NCBI RefSeq assembly: GCF_044502415.1
Contig: NZ_CP172402.1
Length of the DNA: 64,000 bases
Reading direction: 5' to 3' (one strand)
From: Haloimpatiens lingqiaonensis
GTDB taxonomy: Bacteria; Bacillota; Clostridia; Clostridiales; Clostridiaceae
Shown: positions 46,091 through 54,890 of the stretch, one piece after another
Layout: each line of letters begins with the position of its first letter
How positions within the stretch are numbered: position 1 is the first letter of the stretch
Program-made: the position numbers and the translations under genes
Notes under the pieces: generated by a model
Told to the model about the DNA's origin: nothing
The model's database searches: none
Seen by the model: only the letters and a program-made list of their open reading frames with translations

Positions 46091-46223
46091 TGATTTTATA
46101 TAGAAGTATGCAGTATAATAAAAGGTAGTTGTTAGTAAAAATGATATTAAATAGATTTATAGATTTAAAGAAGATAAAAATATTTATATTATAAATTATA
46201 AGGCATAAGGGAGAAAAATAAAT

Positions 46224-47132
46224 ATGAGTATGAATTATGAAAAAAATGCAGAAACGTTTAAATACCTTTTAGATACATTAAAAGATTCTATTAAAGGTTG
46301 GGATTATTTTGTTAATTGGGATAAGGTAAATAATAATGTAAGGGATATTGAAATACAGTTAAATATACTTAATTATTTAATTGGAAAAGAAAATATTTAT
46401 GATGAAGCGAAATATTTAATTAAAAAACATCCAGAGGTTATTAATGCAATTCCTGTACTTATTGCATGTAGAGAAAAAGAGTTTGAAATAGTAACTTTTG
46501 ATGCAAAAGGTAGTTCTAAAAGAAAAGAATATGCATTTAATAAATATAAATCATTAGATGAGGGTAAAATTAACGATATTGTTGAGTTTATGGATAAAGC
46601 CAAGATACTAGAGTTATTTGCAAATAAATCTATTAAGAATATAGTTGACTATGTATTTGGCATTGAAGTTGGATTAGATAGCAATGGAAGGAAGAATCGT
46701 TCAGGACATGCCATGGAAGATATTGTAGAGAAATTTATTTTAAAGGTTTGTGAAGAAAAAGGATTCTGTTATTTAAAAGAAGCTACTCCAAGTCACATAA
46801 AAAGTGAGTGGGGCTATAAAGTGACTGTAGATAAAACAGCAAGAAGATTTGATTTTGCTATAAATACTGGACATAAGCTTTATTTGGTAGAAACTAATTA
46901 TTATGGTGGTGGTGGCTCTAAGCTTAAATCTACTGCCGGAGAATACAAAACACTTCAAGACATAGTAACACAGGATGGACATGAATTAATTTGGATAACG
47001 GATGGAAAAGGGTGGCTAACAGCTAATAGGCCATTGGAGGAGGCATTTTATCATAATAAGTATATAATTAATTTGACAATGTTACAAAATGGATTATTGA
47101 ATGAGATATTAGAAGAAGATGAAGTAATTTAA
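46224..47132 (+). CDS. DpnII-type GATC restriction endonuclease
   Basis: 302-residue type II enzyme of the DpnII/MjaIII family that cleaves unmethylated GATC. The N-terminus (TFKYLLDTLKDSIKGWDYFV) and KTARRFDFAINTG ... LYLVETNYYGGGGSKL are typical; Asp and Glu of the latter give the PD-(D/E)XK-like site. Intact and full length. Preceded by AAGGGAGAAA and separated from dpnM by a terminator, so it may be expressed independently of the methylases. The insertion sequence copy 2 starts 13 bp after its stop. Confidence 0.9.
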   Translation: MSMNYEKNAETFKYLLDTLKDSIKGWDYFVNWDKVNNNVRDIEIQLNILNYLIGKENIYDEAKYLIKKHPEVINAIPVLIACREKEFEIVTFDAKGSSKRKEYAFNKYKSLDEGKINDIVEFMDKAKILELFANKSIKNIVDYVFGIEVGLDSNGRKNRSGHAMEDIVEKFILKVCEEKGFCYLKEATPSHIKSEWGYKVTVDKTARRFDFAINTGHKLYLVETNYYGGGGSKLKSTAGEYKTLQDIVTQDGHELIWITDGKGWLTANRPLEEAFYHNKYIINLTMLQNGLLNEILEEDEVI

Positions 47133-47275
47133 ATTTATGAAATAGCAGAAGTTTAGCGCTTAAAAATTTTTGGGGCGTGAGCCCGCTGATTTATAATGAA
47201 TGATTGAGGGTTAGGTTAAAAACCATAAATTCTGATTTTTGCTGGAAATTTTAGAGAAAAAATTTGCATAATAAA

Positions 47276-47326
47276 AGCATCCTTTTTATAATAGTTTTTA
47301 CTAGAAACCAACTTAAAAAGGATGCT
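47276..47326 (+). promoter_or_regulatory. Stem-loop covering the transposase ribosome site
   Basis: AGCATCCTTTTT (47276-47287) pairs perfectly with AAAAAGGATGCT (47315-47326). The AAGGA likely used to start translation at 47333 lies in the 3' arm. In other elements such hairpins block translation of read-through transcripts; the same structure is present in copy 1. Confidence 0.65.
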
Positions 47327-47332
47327 GATAAA

Positions 47333-48586
47333 ATGAGTAAAAGTTATTTAAAACAATTACTTACTTATATTAATAAGGTATACGATATAGGTGAAAAAAT
47401 CAATAACTTAAAAGATAAAAGAATAAAATCTGATGTAAAAATTTCAACAATTACCTTCGTGGTGTTATTTGGATTTATGCTTCAGATAAGAAGTTTCAAT
47501 AGATTAGAACATTGGCTTAAAAAAGGCAAGTTTAAAAAAGTAATACCTAAAAAAACTAAAATGCCACGCATTGATGCCGTTAGGCGCTCCTTAAGTGATT
47601 TTGATTTAGATGGATTAAAAGAAATTCATAAACATATAATAAAAACCATTGTAAAAAATAAAGTATTTAGAAATGGTACTATAGATAAATTAAAAGTAGT
47701 TGCCATAGACGGTGTAGAGCTATTTGAAAGCACTAAAAAGTGTTGTGATAAATGCCTTACAAGAGTTGATAAAAATGGAACTACTCATTATTTTCATAGA
47801 ACAGTAGTATGTACAACCGTAGGTTCTGATCCACACATTATTTTAGGGCAAGAGATGCTTGAGCCTAAAAAGGACAGTTCAGATAAGGATGAGGGGGAAA
47901 CTACAGGTGGCAAAAGACTAATCAGAAGACTTTATAAAGAGTATCATCATTTTGCAGATATTATAGTTGCTGACGCTTTATATTGTAAGTCTACTTGGAT
48001 TAAAGAAGTACTCTCTATAGGAATGAATGCAGTAGTAAGGGTTAAAGATGAACGACTTCATATTGTAAAAGATGCACTAGCTTTATTTAAGTGCCGTGAG
48101 GCAGATAAAGAATGGATAGTTAATAAAAAAAATAAAAATTATTTAAAGATAAAAGCTTGGGATGAAGATAACTTTGAAATGGCTGATTCAGAAATAAAAG
48201 TAAGGTTTATAAAATTTATAGAAGAAGTTCATACTGGAGATAAGGTAGAAATTAAAGAAGCATGGATTATAACAACAGACAAATTTACATCAGTAGAAAC
48301 CTTATGGAAGATAATGCATAAAAGATGGGACATTGAAAATAATGTATTTCATCAGTTAAAAACAGAATGGCATTTAGATCATTGTTTTCTTCATAGCCCT
48401 ACGGGCGTAGAAACAGTGGCAATGTTTTTAATACTAGCATTTAATTTGATGCAATTGTACTTTTTTAGGTGTATAAGATCCTTCAGAAAAAAACGAATGC
48501 TTCAAATAGATATTGTTGAAGATATAAGAGATGAGAGATTTACTATAGAAGATGACTGGATCAATCCACTATTTGTAAAGACTTAA
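47333..48586 (+). CDS. DDE transposase, copy 2
   Basis: Same 417-residue protein as copy 1 over its whole length, with Asp in VVAIDGVELFE, Asp in IIVADALYCKS and Glu in RWDIENNVFHQLK. Intact. Both copies being identical in protein sequence indicates recent spread. A palindrome that can act as terminator follows near 48710-48740 (CCAGTAAAAA / TTTTTACTGG). Confidence 0.88.
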   Translation: MSKSYLKQLLTYINKVYDIGEKINNLKDKRIKSDVKISTITFVVLFGFMLQIRSFNRLEHWLKKGKFKKVIPKKTKMPRIDAVRRSLSDFDLDGLKEIHKHIIKTIVKNKVFRNGTIDKLKVVAIDGVELFESTKKCCDKCLTRVDKNGTTHYFHRTVVCTTVGSDPHIILGQEMLEPKKDSSDKDEGETTGGKRLIRRLYKEYHHFADIIVADALYCKSTWIKEVLSIGMNAVVRVKDERLHIVKDALALFKCREADKEWIVNKKNKNYLKIKAWDEDNFEMADSEIKVRFIKFIEEVHTGDKVEIKEAWIITTDKFTSVETLWKIMHKRWDIENNVFHQLKTEWHLDHCFLHSPTGVETVAMFLILAFNLMQLYFFRCIRSFRKKRMLQIDIVEDIRDERFTIEDDWINPLFVKT

Positions 48587-48824
48587 CTTTAAAATAAAAT
48601 TGGAAATTATTTATTAAGATTTCGTGGGGTAGGGGTAAGTGTATCTATTTTTGCGACCTATCGGTCTGCGGGCTTACCAGCCCTTTAAGTAAATGTAAAA
48701 AGATACAATTCCAGTAAAAATAAAATTTTTACTGGAATTTAGATGCTAAATCTCTGATGAAATAGTGTGTTATTTGGCATATTACGCACAAGGTAATAAA
48801 TACAGTAAAAAAGGAGAAGTTTAT

Positions 48825-49844
48825 ATGAGTATTTGGCTTTTTAGGGCAGGTAAAAACGGAGAGTATGAAAATAAATTTCTAAGTGATAATAGAGTATACC
48901 TTACATGGGATGATTTAAAAATTAATTTGAATACAATACACTCAAAAGAAGAATTATATAAAATTCTATTAGAAAATTATGATTTGGAAAAGGAAAAGAC
49001 AGCTATTAATTGGGCATCACAAATTTGGCCAATTGCTCACACTATGAAGAAAGGTGATTGGGTTGTTTTGCCAAGTAAAATCAACAGAACAATTCATTTT
49101 GGAGAAATATTAGGTGATTATGAATATGATGAATCATTAGGTAGTCCATATTATCACTACAGAAAAGTAAAATGGTTTGCTTTAGATATACCAAGGGATA
49201 GATTTGATAAAGACATTTTATATTCTCTTGGAGCATTTATGACTGTTTGTAAGATATACAGAAATAATGCAGAAGAGAGAATTAAACAAATGCAAAAAAA
49301 TAATTGGAGTACCAAAGCTAATGTTGCTATGGATATAGTGGATGATAATGATGAAAATACAACAATTGATTTAGAAGAGTTTATTTTTGATAGAATTTCA
49401 GAAAGAATTATTCAAAAATTTAAGGGACATAGAATGGAAGAACTAATCAACGAAATTCTAAAAGCAAAAGGATTTACAACTTATAGAAGTCCAGAAGGTG
49501 CAGATAATGGAGTAGATTTGTTAGCAGCTGGTGATACTTTAGGATTTAGTTCTCCTAAAATTTGTGTTCAAGTAAAAACACAAGATAATCCAGTGGATAG
49601 ACCAACATTAGATCAACTAGTAGGGACTATGAGTAATTTTAATGCAGACTATGGATTGCTTGTTTCATGGAATGGCTTTAAATCTTCTGTTATAAAGGAA
49701 ATTCCAAAACAGTTTTTTAAGGTTCGTTTGTGGGATTCAAAAAAAATAATTGAAGAAATATTTCAAAATTATGATAAATTAAGTGAGGATATAAAAACAG
49801 AGATACCGTTAAAAAAGGTATGGATGTTAAATGTAGAGGAATAA
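48825..49844 (+). CDS. Mrr-like restriction endonuclease
   Basis: 339 residues. The C-terminal domain is Mrr-type PD-(D/E)XK: FKGHRMEELINEILKAKGF, RSPEGADNGVDLLAAG (catalytic Asp) and KICVQVKTQD (Gln-x-Lys). The N-terminal half (IWLFRAGKNGEYENKFL, KGDWVVLPSK) is a possible DNA- or modified-base-sensing domain, as in type IV enzymes, which cut modified DNA. The start at 48825 follows AAAGGAGAAG; the frame extends back to the insertion boundary. Overlapping or coupled gene at 49868. Confidence 0.85.
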   Translation: MSIWLFRAGKNGEYENKFLSDNRVYLTWDDLKINLNTIHSKEELYKILLENYDLEKEKTAINWASQIWPIAHTMKKGDWVVLPSKINRTIHFGEILGDYEYDESLGSPYYHYRKVKWFALDIPRDRFDKDILYSLGAFMTVCKIYRNNAEERIKQMQKNNWSTKANVAMDIVDDNDENTTIDLEEFIFDRISERIIQKFKGHRMEELINEILKAKGFTTYRSPEGADNGVDLLAAGDTLGFSSPKICVQVKTQDNPVDRPTLDQLVGTMSNFNADYGLLVSWNGFKSSVIKEIPKQFFKVRLWDSKKIIEEIFQNYDKLSEDIKTEIPLKKVWMLNVEE

Positions 49845-49867
49845 CAATGAGAATAGGGGGAATGGTT

Positions 49868-50296
49868 ATGGCAGATACATCAAAACTTAATAAGATTACA
49901 GAGTATATTTTAGAAAAATTAAGTGAAGAATTTAGCACAAATTTATGTAAACAGAAACTTAGAATTGGAGATAATACTTATAAAGAATTTACAGGAGTTT
50001 CAAATAATAGAGATATTGTAATATTTGTATGTCACCATAGTGGAAAAATAAAAGGTGGTAATATACCATCAGCAAAGCTAGATAGTTTATTTGCTAAGTG
50101 CTACTTCATGGAGAAGATACGAGCAAAGGAAAAATATATATACTTTACTAATAAAGAGTTTTATGAAATTTTTAGCAATAAGAGTAAAGGAATAATACAA
50201 GGAATAGAATTAAGATTATTTGAGGAGTTACCTGAAAGCTTTAGGAAAATTTTAAATGAAGTTTTAAATAATGCTTCCAAGGAAATGAATATATAA
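49868..50296 (+). CDS. Hypothetical protein coupled to the Mrr-like nuclease
   Basis: About 142 residues from MADTSKLNKITEYILEKL, chosen because GGGGG lies seven bases upstream; earlier in-frame ATGs at 49847 and 49862 are poorly spaced. Not recognised. Mixed alpha/beta protein with IVIFVCHHSGKIKGGN and KEKYIYFTNKEFYEIF. It lies 23 bp after the Mrr-like gene, so probably cotranscribed and functionally linked. Confidence 0.7.
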   Translation: MADTSKLNKITEYILEKLSEEFSTNLCKQKLRIGDNTYKEFTGVSNNRDIVIFVCHHSGKIKGGNIPSAKLDSLFAKCYFMEKIRAKEKYIYFTNKEFYEIFSNKSKGIIQGIELRLFEELPESFRKILNEVLNNASKEMNI

Positions 50297-50501
50297 ATTA
50301 CAATGATATAATAAATAATTTAAGAATCCTGCTAAAGGAAAATTAGATATTATAGAGAAGTGGGAGTAGAATCATAAGCATTGAAATATATAAATTACTT
50401 ATTTATTATCAAGATAGGATTATACATACAAACTTATAGTTATGTAAAAGTTATTTTAAAATATATATTATAATGTAGAGCAATTAATTTGGTGAAGTTC
50501 A

Positions 50502-50801
50502 TTGGATAAAGCTTTAAATAAAAAAGACGGAATAATATATCCTATATGGGAATGGATGAGCAATACAAAATTTATAGATAAAAATAGCGAAGAACGAAAT
50601 TTCAATACTGAACCTACATGTTTTATTTGTAATAATACTTTATCAATCAGACCTAAAGGAGGCAGTGCTAAAAGTGAAAATATTCATTTTTGGCATAATA
50701 AACATGGTACAGGATGTCCAACTATTGAAAAAAATCGTTTAAGATATATAGGGCTAAAAGAAACTTACTGTGATTATAGTAATAGCATAATAGAGAGGTA
50801 A
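50502..50801 (+). CDS. Short hypothetical protein with Cys/His pattern
   Basis: 99 residues, not recognised. CFICNNTL, then HFWHNKHGTGC, suggest a zinc-binding knuckle (C-x2-C ... H-x2-H-x5-C). It resembles only the N-terminal region of larger proteins, so it may be a truncated remnant. TTG start at 50502 with TGGTGAAG upstream. Followed by a terminator near 50901. Confidence 0.5.
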   Translation: MDKALNKKDGIIYPIWEWMSNTKFIDKNSEERNFNTEPTCFICNNTLSIRPKGGSAKSENIHFWHNKHGTGCPTIEKNRLRYIGLKETYCDYSNSIIER

Positions 50802-50900
50802 TAATATATGGATATCTTAAGCAATAGTTGATAGTAGAGCTATTGCTTTTATTTTAGAAAATTTTTAGTAAGAGAAATAATTTTACTTTTGAGATAATCA

Positions 50901-50932
50901 AACACCTCGGTTTACTCGAGGTGTTATTTTTG
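50901..50932 (+). terminator. Terminator
   Basis: AACACCTCG pairs with CGAGGTGTT, followed by ATTTTT. Confidence 0.8.
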
Positions 50933-51115
50933 TATAGAAAATACCATAAAATGCTTATATATAAAGCAACTGAATTTGCCCTCTCATGCAAGAATAAAAT
51001 ATATTCTTCCCAAAATTCAAAACATACAAAATTTATGATATAATACATATAGTGTAATTTATCAGTAATTGTAATTGTTAGCAAATATTATAGGGATATA
51101 TGGTATGTTTTATAA

Positions 51116-51322
51116 TTGGAGGAAGAGAAGGTTCGTCAGTGGATAATTAAAGAATTAATGGATACTTATAAATATCCTAAGGATCTTATAGATGTTGAAT
51201 ATAAAGTTAATAATTTTTCTACTATAGGAAAGGTAGATGTTTGTATATCCATATACAAAAGCAACCAGAAAAAGTCTTCCGTTTCACTACAGCCTTTTTC
51301 TGGCAGCACCCCAGGGGAGTAA
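51116..51322 (+). pseudogene. N-terminal fragment of an HsdR-like protein
   Basis: The first 48 codons (VRQWIIKELMDTYKYPKDLI, VEYKVNNFSTIGKVDVCISI) match the start of the type I restriction R-subunit N-terminal domain, which normally continues with the nuclease Asp and ExK. Here the frame runs into a 50-bp repeated sequence at 51262 and stops, so the rest is lost. Probable relic of a larger restriction gene. Confidence 0.65.
51262..51313 (+). repeat. 50-bp repeat, copy 1
   Basis: AACCAGAAAAAGTCTTCCGT ... CTTTTTCTGGCAGCACCCC, identical over about 50 bp to 53534-53583. The ends CCAGAAAAAG and CTTTTTCTGG are inverted repeats. It truncates the HsdR-like fragment. Confidence 0.85.
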
Positions 51323-51352
51323 ATTTTACCAAAAAAGTAATTGCCCTGGAAG

Positions 51353-51393
51353 AAAAGCTATCAACTTGTAAAAAGTACATTTTGATAGCTTTT
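51353..51393 (+). terminator. Terminator
   Basis: AAAAGCTATCAA pairs with TTGATAGCTTTT, then GTTT. Confidence 0.75.
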
Positions 51394-51415
51394 GTTTAAA
51401 TAGGAGGAAGTTAAA

Positions 51416-51505
51416 ATGAAAGTACGCAAAGCCATTATACTAGCAGCAGGACTTCGAAAATACATCATAAATCCTGCTGGTGAGGTCGCAACTAGTGAAC
51501 AATAA
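51416..51505 (+). pseudogene. Remnant start of a sugar-nucleotidyltransferase-like gene
   Basis: After a strong AGGAGGAAG the 29-codon frame begins MKVRKAIILAAGL, the typical start of GalU-like nucleotidyltransferases, then departs before the GxGTRFLPAT part and stops at 51505. It overlaps the VanZ-like gene start. Likely a deletion remnant; its SD may now drive the VanZ-like gene by coupling. Confidence 0.5.
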
Positions 51506-51947
51506 AAAAATGCTTAAAGGTTTATCCTATATAGCTATTATTTTATGGATGATACTTATTTTTAAGTTTTCATCCCAGCCAGCCCAGCAATCTGGTAAGT
51601 TGAGTACAGTAATAACAAAGATTAGTATAAAAGTTATAAATAAAGTTAATCCAAACACCAAATTTGATATTGTGAGATTTGATCACATAATAAGAAAAAA
51701 TGCTCATTTTTTTATATATTTAGTTCTAGGAATACTTGTGATGAATGTTTTGAAAAGAATTGGTGTAGTTAGATATAAATCTATAGCTTTATTGATTTGT
51801 ATTATTTATGCTATAAGTGATGAATTGCATCAGTTTTTTGTACCTAGCAGAGGTGCTGGAGTGAAGGATGTATTAATTGATAGTGCTGGAGCTGCTATGG
51901 GGATTTTGATGGGGTTGGTTGTTGATAAAATTAGGAAAAGGGTGTGA
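51495..51947 (+). CDS. VanZ-like family membrane protein
   Basis: About 150 residues, same family as 1500-1952. First helix after KKMLKGLSYIAIILWMILIF, then SSQPAQQSG, RKNAHFFIYLVLG and the signature ISDELHQFFVPSRGAGVKDV with a glycine-rich last helix. No SD is clear: GTG at 51480, GTG at 51495 and ATG at 51510 are all possible, and coupling to the small frame ahead is likely. Function unknown. Confidence 0.75.
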   Translation: MNNKKMLKGLSYIAIILWMILIFKFSSQPAQQSGKLSTVITKISIKVINKVNPNTKFDIVRFDHIIRKNAHFFIYLVLGILVMNVLKRIGVVRYKSIALLICIIYAISDELHQFFVPSRGAGVKDVLIDSAGAAMGILMGLVVDKIRKRV

Positions 51948-52097
51948 ATGGAGGGTGTCTTCTTGGAGAGAGGGGATGTCCTTTTTATGCTAATAATGGG
52001 CATAAATTTTTTATTATCTATATTTGATATTGAACAGTATATAATATATTATATAGTTATAAATATTTAAGTAAAGTAAAATTTAGAGTGGAAGTTG

Positions 52098-53528
52098 ATG
52101 TTGTATATGAAGATTGAAAAAATAATGGAAATTCTCAATGGTGGAGAAAGTTTAACTGTTGAATTTAAGCAAAGTAAGAACAAATTGAATAAAGATGTAT
52201 TTGAGTCAGTATGTGCATTTTTAAATCGTAACGGTGGACATCTGTTTCTTGGTGTTGAGGATAATGGAAGTGTTGTTGGAATTGATAAAGAAGCTATTGA
52301 TAATATAAAAAAGAACTTTGTAACATCTATGAATAATCCGCTAAAAATTAGTCCAACTTTTTATTTGACCGTGGAAGATATCGAATTTGATAATAAAAGA
52401 ATTCTTTATATCTTTGTTCCGGAGAGCTCACAAGTTCATAGATGTAATGGAAAGATATATGACAGGAATGAAGATGGAGATATTGATATTACTGATAATA
52501 CGAATCTTGTTTCTGGGTTATATATGAGAAAGCAGGGTACTTATACTGAGAATCGAATTTACCCGTTTGCTAATATGTCAGAACTTCGAGGGGATCTTTT
52601 TACTAAGGTTAGAAAATTAGCTACGAATCAAAGGTCAAACCACCCCTGGCAGGTAATGGATGACATGGAACTATTAAAGAGTGCTGGATTATATCTGAAG
52701 GATTTACAAAGTGGAAAAGAAGGTATTACCTTAGCAGGAATTTTACTTCTTGGCAAAGATGAATTAATTTTTTCTGCTTTACCACACTTTAAAACTGATG
52801 CTATTTTGCGTAGAGAAAATACGGATCGCTATGATGATAGAGATGACATTAGAACCAATTTGATCGATAGCTATGAAAGACTTATGCAGTTTATTGCAAA
52901 GCATTTAAATGATAAATTTTATTTAGAAAAGGATCAGAGAATAAGTTTGAGAGACAAGATATTCAGAGAAGTAGTATCAAATATTCTAATTCATAGGGAA
53001 TTTTCAAATCCATATCCTGCAAAGCTTGTGATAGAAGGTGATAGGGTTTTTACTGAAAATAGTAATAAACCACATGGTAATGGAATTATAGACCCTAATA
53101 GTTTTTCACCATATCCTAAAAATCCCACGGTTGCAAAGTTCTTCAAGGAAATAGGATGGGTTGAGGAGCTTGGCTCCGGAGTTAGAAATATATATAAATA
53201 CAACAAGATATATTCGGGTGCCGAGCCAACATTTATAGAAGGGGATGTATTTAAAACTGTTATTCCTTTGATTCCACAAGGTACTAACCAAGCTACCGAC
53301 CAAGTTACCGACCAAGTTACCGACCAAGCTGACAGAGAGATTAAAAGGTTACTTGAGTTTTGTAAGGTTCCAAGAAGCAGAGGTGAAATGCAGAAATTTA
53401 TGAATTTAAATAATAGGGGATATTTTAGAACAAAAATACTAAATCCTTTGGTTAAAGGTGGGTTGTTAAAACTAACAATACCGAATAAACCTACGAGCCC
53501 AAAACAAAAATATTATTGTGATAAATAG
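52098..53528 (+). CDS. AlbA_2/AAA_4 domain protein with C-terminal ATPase-like and winged-helix regions
   Basis: About 476 residues. The N-terminal domain begins LNGGESLTVEFKQSKNKLNK with GGHLFLGVEDNGSVVGI, the Schlafen/AlbA_2 type. The middle has LRDKIFREVVSNILIHREFS and VIEGDRVFTENSNKPHG ... GWVEELGSGVRNIYKY, a GHKL-ATPase-like segment. A short repeated TDQV linker (near 400) precedes a winged-helix-like end. Such proteins are common, often mobile, and suspected regulators or defence genes. Start 52098 or 52107; SD GGAAG is not ideally spaced to either. Confidence 0.8.
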   Translation: MLYMKIEKIMEILNGGESLTVEFKQSKNKLNKDVFESVCAFLNRNGGHLFLGVEDNGSVVGIDKEAIDNIKKNFVTSMNNPLKISPTFYLTVEDIEFDNKRILYIFVPESSQVHRCNGKIYDRNEDGDIDITDNTNLVSGLYMRKQGTYTENRIYPFANMSELRGDLFTKVRKLATNQRSNHPWQVMDDMELLKSAGLYLKDLQSGKEGITLAGILLLGKDELIFSALPHFKTDAILRRENTDRYDDRDDIRTNLIDSYERLMQFIAKHLNDKFYLEKDQRISLRDKIFREVVSNILIHREFSNPYPAKLVIEGDRVFTENSNKPHGNGIIDPNSFSPYPKNPTVAKFFKEIGWVEELGSGVRNIYKYNKIYSGAEPTFIEGDVFKTVIPLIPQGTNQATDQVTDQVTDQADREIKRLLEFCKVPRSRGEMQKFMNLNNRGYFRTKILNPLVKGGLLKLTIPNKPTSPKQKYYCDK

Positions 53529-53533
53529 CAACC

Positions 53534-53583
53534 AACCAGAAAAAGTCTTCCGTTTCACTACAGCCTTTTTCTGGCAGCACCCC
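53534..53583 (+). repeat. 50-bp repeat, copy 2
   Basis: Same sequence as 51262-51313, directly after the AlbA_2-type gene stop. Further downstream GTAATTTTTACCAGTAATTC resembles GTAATGTTTACCGGTAATTC near 54838, suggesting a larger, decayed element shared between these spots. Confidence 0.85.
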
Positions 53584-53674
53584 TGGGGGCACGTCCAGCT
53601 TAGCAAGGAGCTGATTTCCAATCATCTCCTAGGATTCTTGAGGTGTAATTTTTACCAGTAATTCAATAAAAAAC

Positions 53675-53711
53675 AAAAACACATGGATAAACTTTTAATC
53701 TATGTGTTTTT
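53675..53711 (+). terminator. Terminator
   Basis: AAAAACACATGGAT pairs with ATCTATGTGTTTTT (one mismatch), followed by TATG. Confidence 0.7.
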
Positions 53712-53887
53712 TATGCTATTGATATTACTTGAAAAAATACTTGCTAATATGTAGGATACCAGGTATCTGATTATGCAGAATTAGGTTAATAACATTAATT
53801 TTAAAAAATAATGAACAAATGTTTGTATAAACTTTTTCTAGTTGGAAATAATAAGTAATGACAAATAACTAGAAAGAGGAGATTAAA

Positions 53888-54796
53888 ATGGATTATAATA
53901 AGGTAGAGGATGCTGTTTTAAAAAAGGCCATGGAGTTTTTTAAAGATAATGCTGTGAAGTTTTTTGGAATCGATACTAAAATAATTGCTCCTGCAGAAAC
54001 AGAAATTAAAAATATAGACATAAAAACTAATTATACGGATTATTTATTCTATACAGAGGATGGGGCATACTTGCATTTTGAGTTTCAAACTACTAATAAA
54101 AAAGATGATATAAAAAGATTTTTATATTATGATGCTTCCTTGTTTTACAAAGAAAAAAGGAAAGTTAAGACAATTGTTATATATTCCGCTGATATAGAAG
54201 AGGTAGAAACATATATAGATGCAGGTACAATAAAATATAATATAGAAGCATTTTATATGAAAAATCTAAATGGTGATGAAAAACTGAAATATTTAAGAGA
54301 AAAAATATTAAAAAAGGAAAAACTAAATGGTGAAGATATATTAACCTTAACTTTTATACCTCTTATGGGGGGAAATAAAAGTAGAAGCAAAAGGACTTTG
54401 GAAAGCATAGAATTAGCAGATACAATACCAGAAAGTAATGAAAAAACGCAATGTATAACACTGTTATATGCTTTATTTGATAAATTTGGAGATGAGGTAT
54501 CCAAAAGAAAATTTAAGGAGGTCTTTAGCATGACAGAAATAGGCAAGATGATAAGAGATGAAGCCATAAAAGAAGGAATAAAAGAAGGAATAAAAGAAGG
54601 GATAAAAGAAGGGATAAAAGAAGGCAAAGCAGATGGAAAGAGTGATATTCTTATAAGACAACTTATTAAAAAATTCAAATCTGTACCTAATGAATATAAA
54701 GAAAAAATAAAGAAATTACCTGAGGAAACTATAGACATAATAGCTACAGATATTTTTGAAATAGAAAAAATTGAAGATGTGGAGAAGTACTTTTAG
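53888..54796 (+). CDS. Rpn-type PD-(D/E)XK nuclease family protein
   Basis: 302 residues of the Rpn / PD-(D/E)XK transposase-like family. Nuclease core: TDYLFYTEDGAYLHFEFQTT (Asp then Glu-x-Gln) followed by FLYYDASLFYKEKRKVKTIV. The central part NGEDILTLTFIPLMGG is typical. Near residue 225 the tetrapeptide IKEG repeats five times, from near-identical 12-bp units. The C-terminal domain ends in a helix region. Rpn proteins are DNA nucleases that promote recombination; a defence role is also proposed. GAGGAG upstream. Confidence 0.85.
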   Translation: MDYNKVEDAVLKKAMEFFKDNAVKFFGIDTKIIAPAETEIKNIDIKTNYTDYLFYTEDGAYLHFEFQTTNKKDDIKRFLYYDASLFYKEKRKVKTIVIYSADIEEVETYIDAGTIKYNIEAFYMKNLNGDEKLKYLREKILKKEKLNGEDILTLTFIPLMGGNKSRSKRTLESIELADTIPESNEKTQCITLLYALFDKFGDEVSKRKFKEVFSMTEIGKMIRDEAIKEGIKEGIKEGIKEGIKEGKADGKSDILIRQLIKKFKSVPNEYKEKIKKLPEETIDIIATDIFEIEKIEDVEKYF

Positions 54797-54890
54797 TGCA
54801 GTGACTACATCCTTTTTTTGTCAGAAATCTTTGGGGTAATGTTTACCGGTAATTCGATAAAAAAACAAAATGTACAGATGAAGTAAACTA

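Larger units (their letters stand above)
47146..48756 (+). mobile_element. DDE insertion sequence, 1611 bp, copy 2
   Basis: Same element as 35892-37502, in the opposite orientation. Ends CAGAAGTTTAGCGCTT and, reverse-complemented, CAGAGATTTAGCATC; target ATGAAATAG duplicated at 47137-47145 and 48757-48765. It lies between the DpnII-type nuclease and the Mrr-like nuclease without breaking either. Confidence 0.95.

Noticed and set aside
37503..47145. Composite transposon formed by the two 1611-bp elements
   Set aside because: Each element has its own, different 9-bp duplication (TGTAGATAT and ATGAAATAG), so they inserted independently; a composite would share one duplication at the outer ends.
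50854..51084. Minus-strand 76-codon open frame between the 50.5-kb gene and the HsdR fragment
   Set aside because: No SD, unrecognisable product, and it spans a terminator hairpin.
54253..54738. Minus-strand open frame with many FIPSF repeats over the Rpn-type gene
   Set aside because: It is the complement of the IKEG repeat tract and has no ribosome site; an artefact of the coding repeats.
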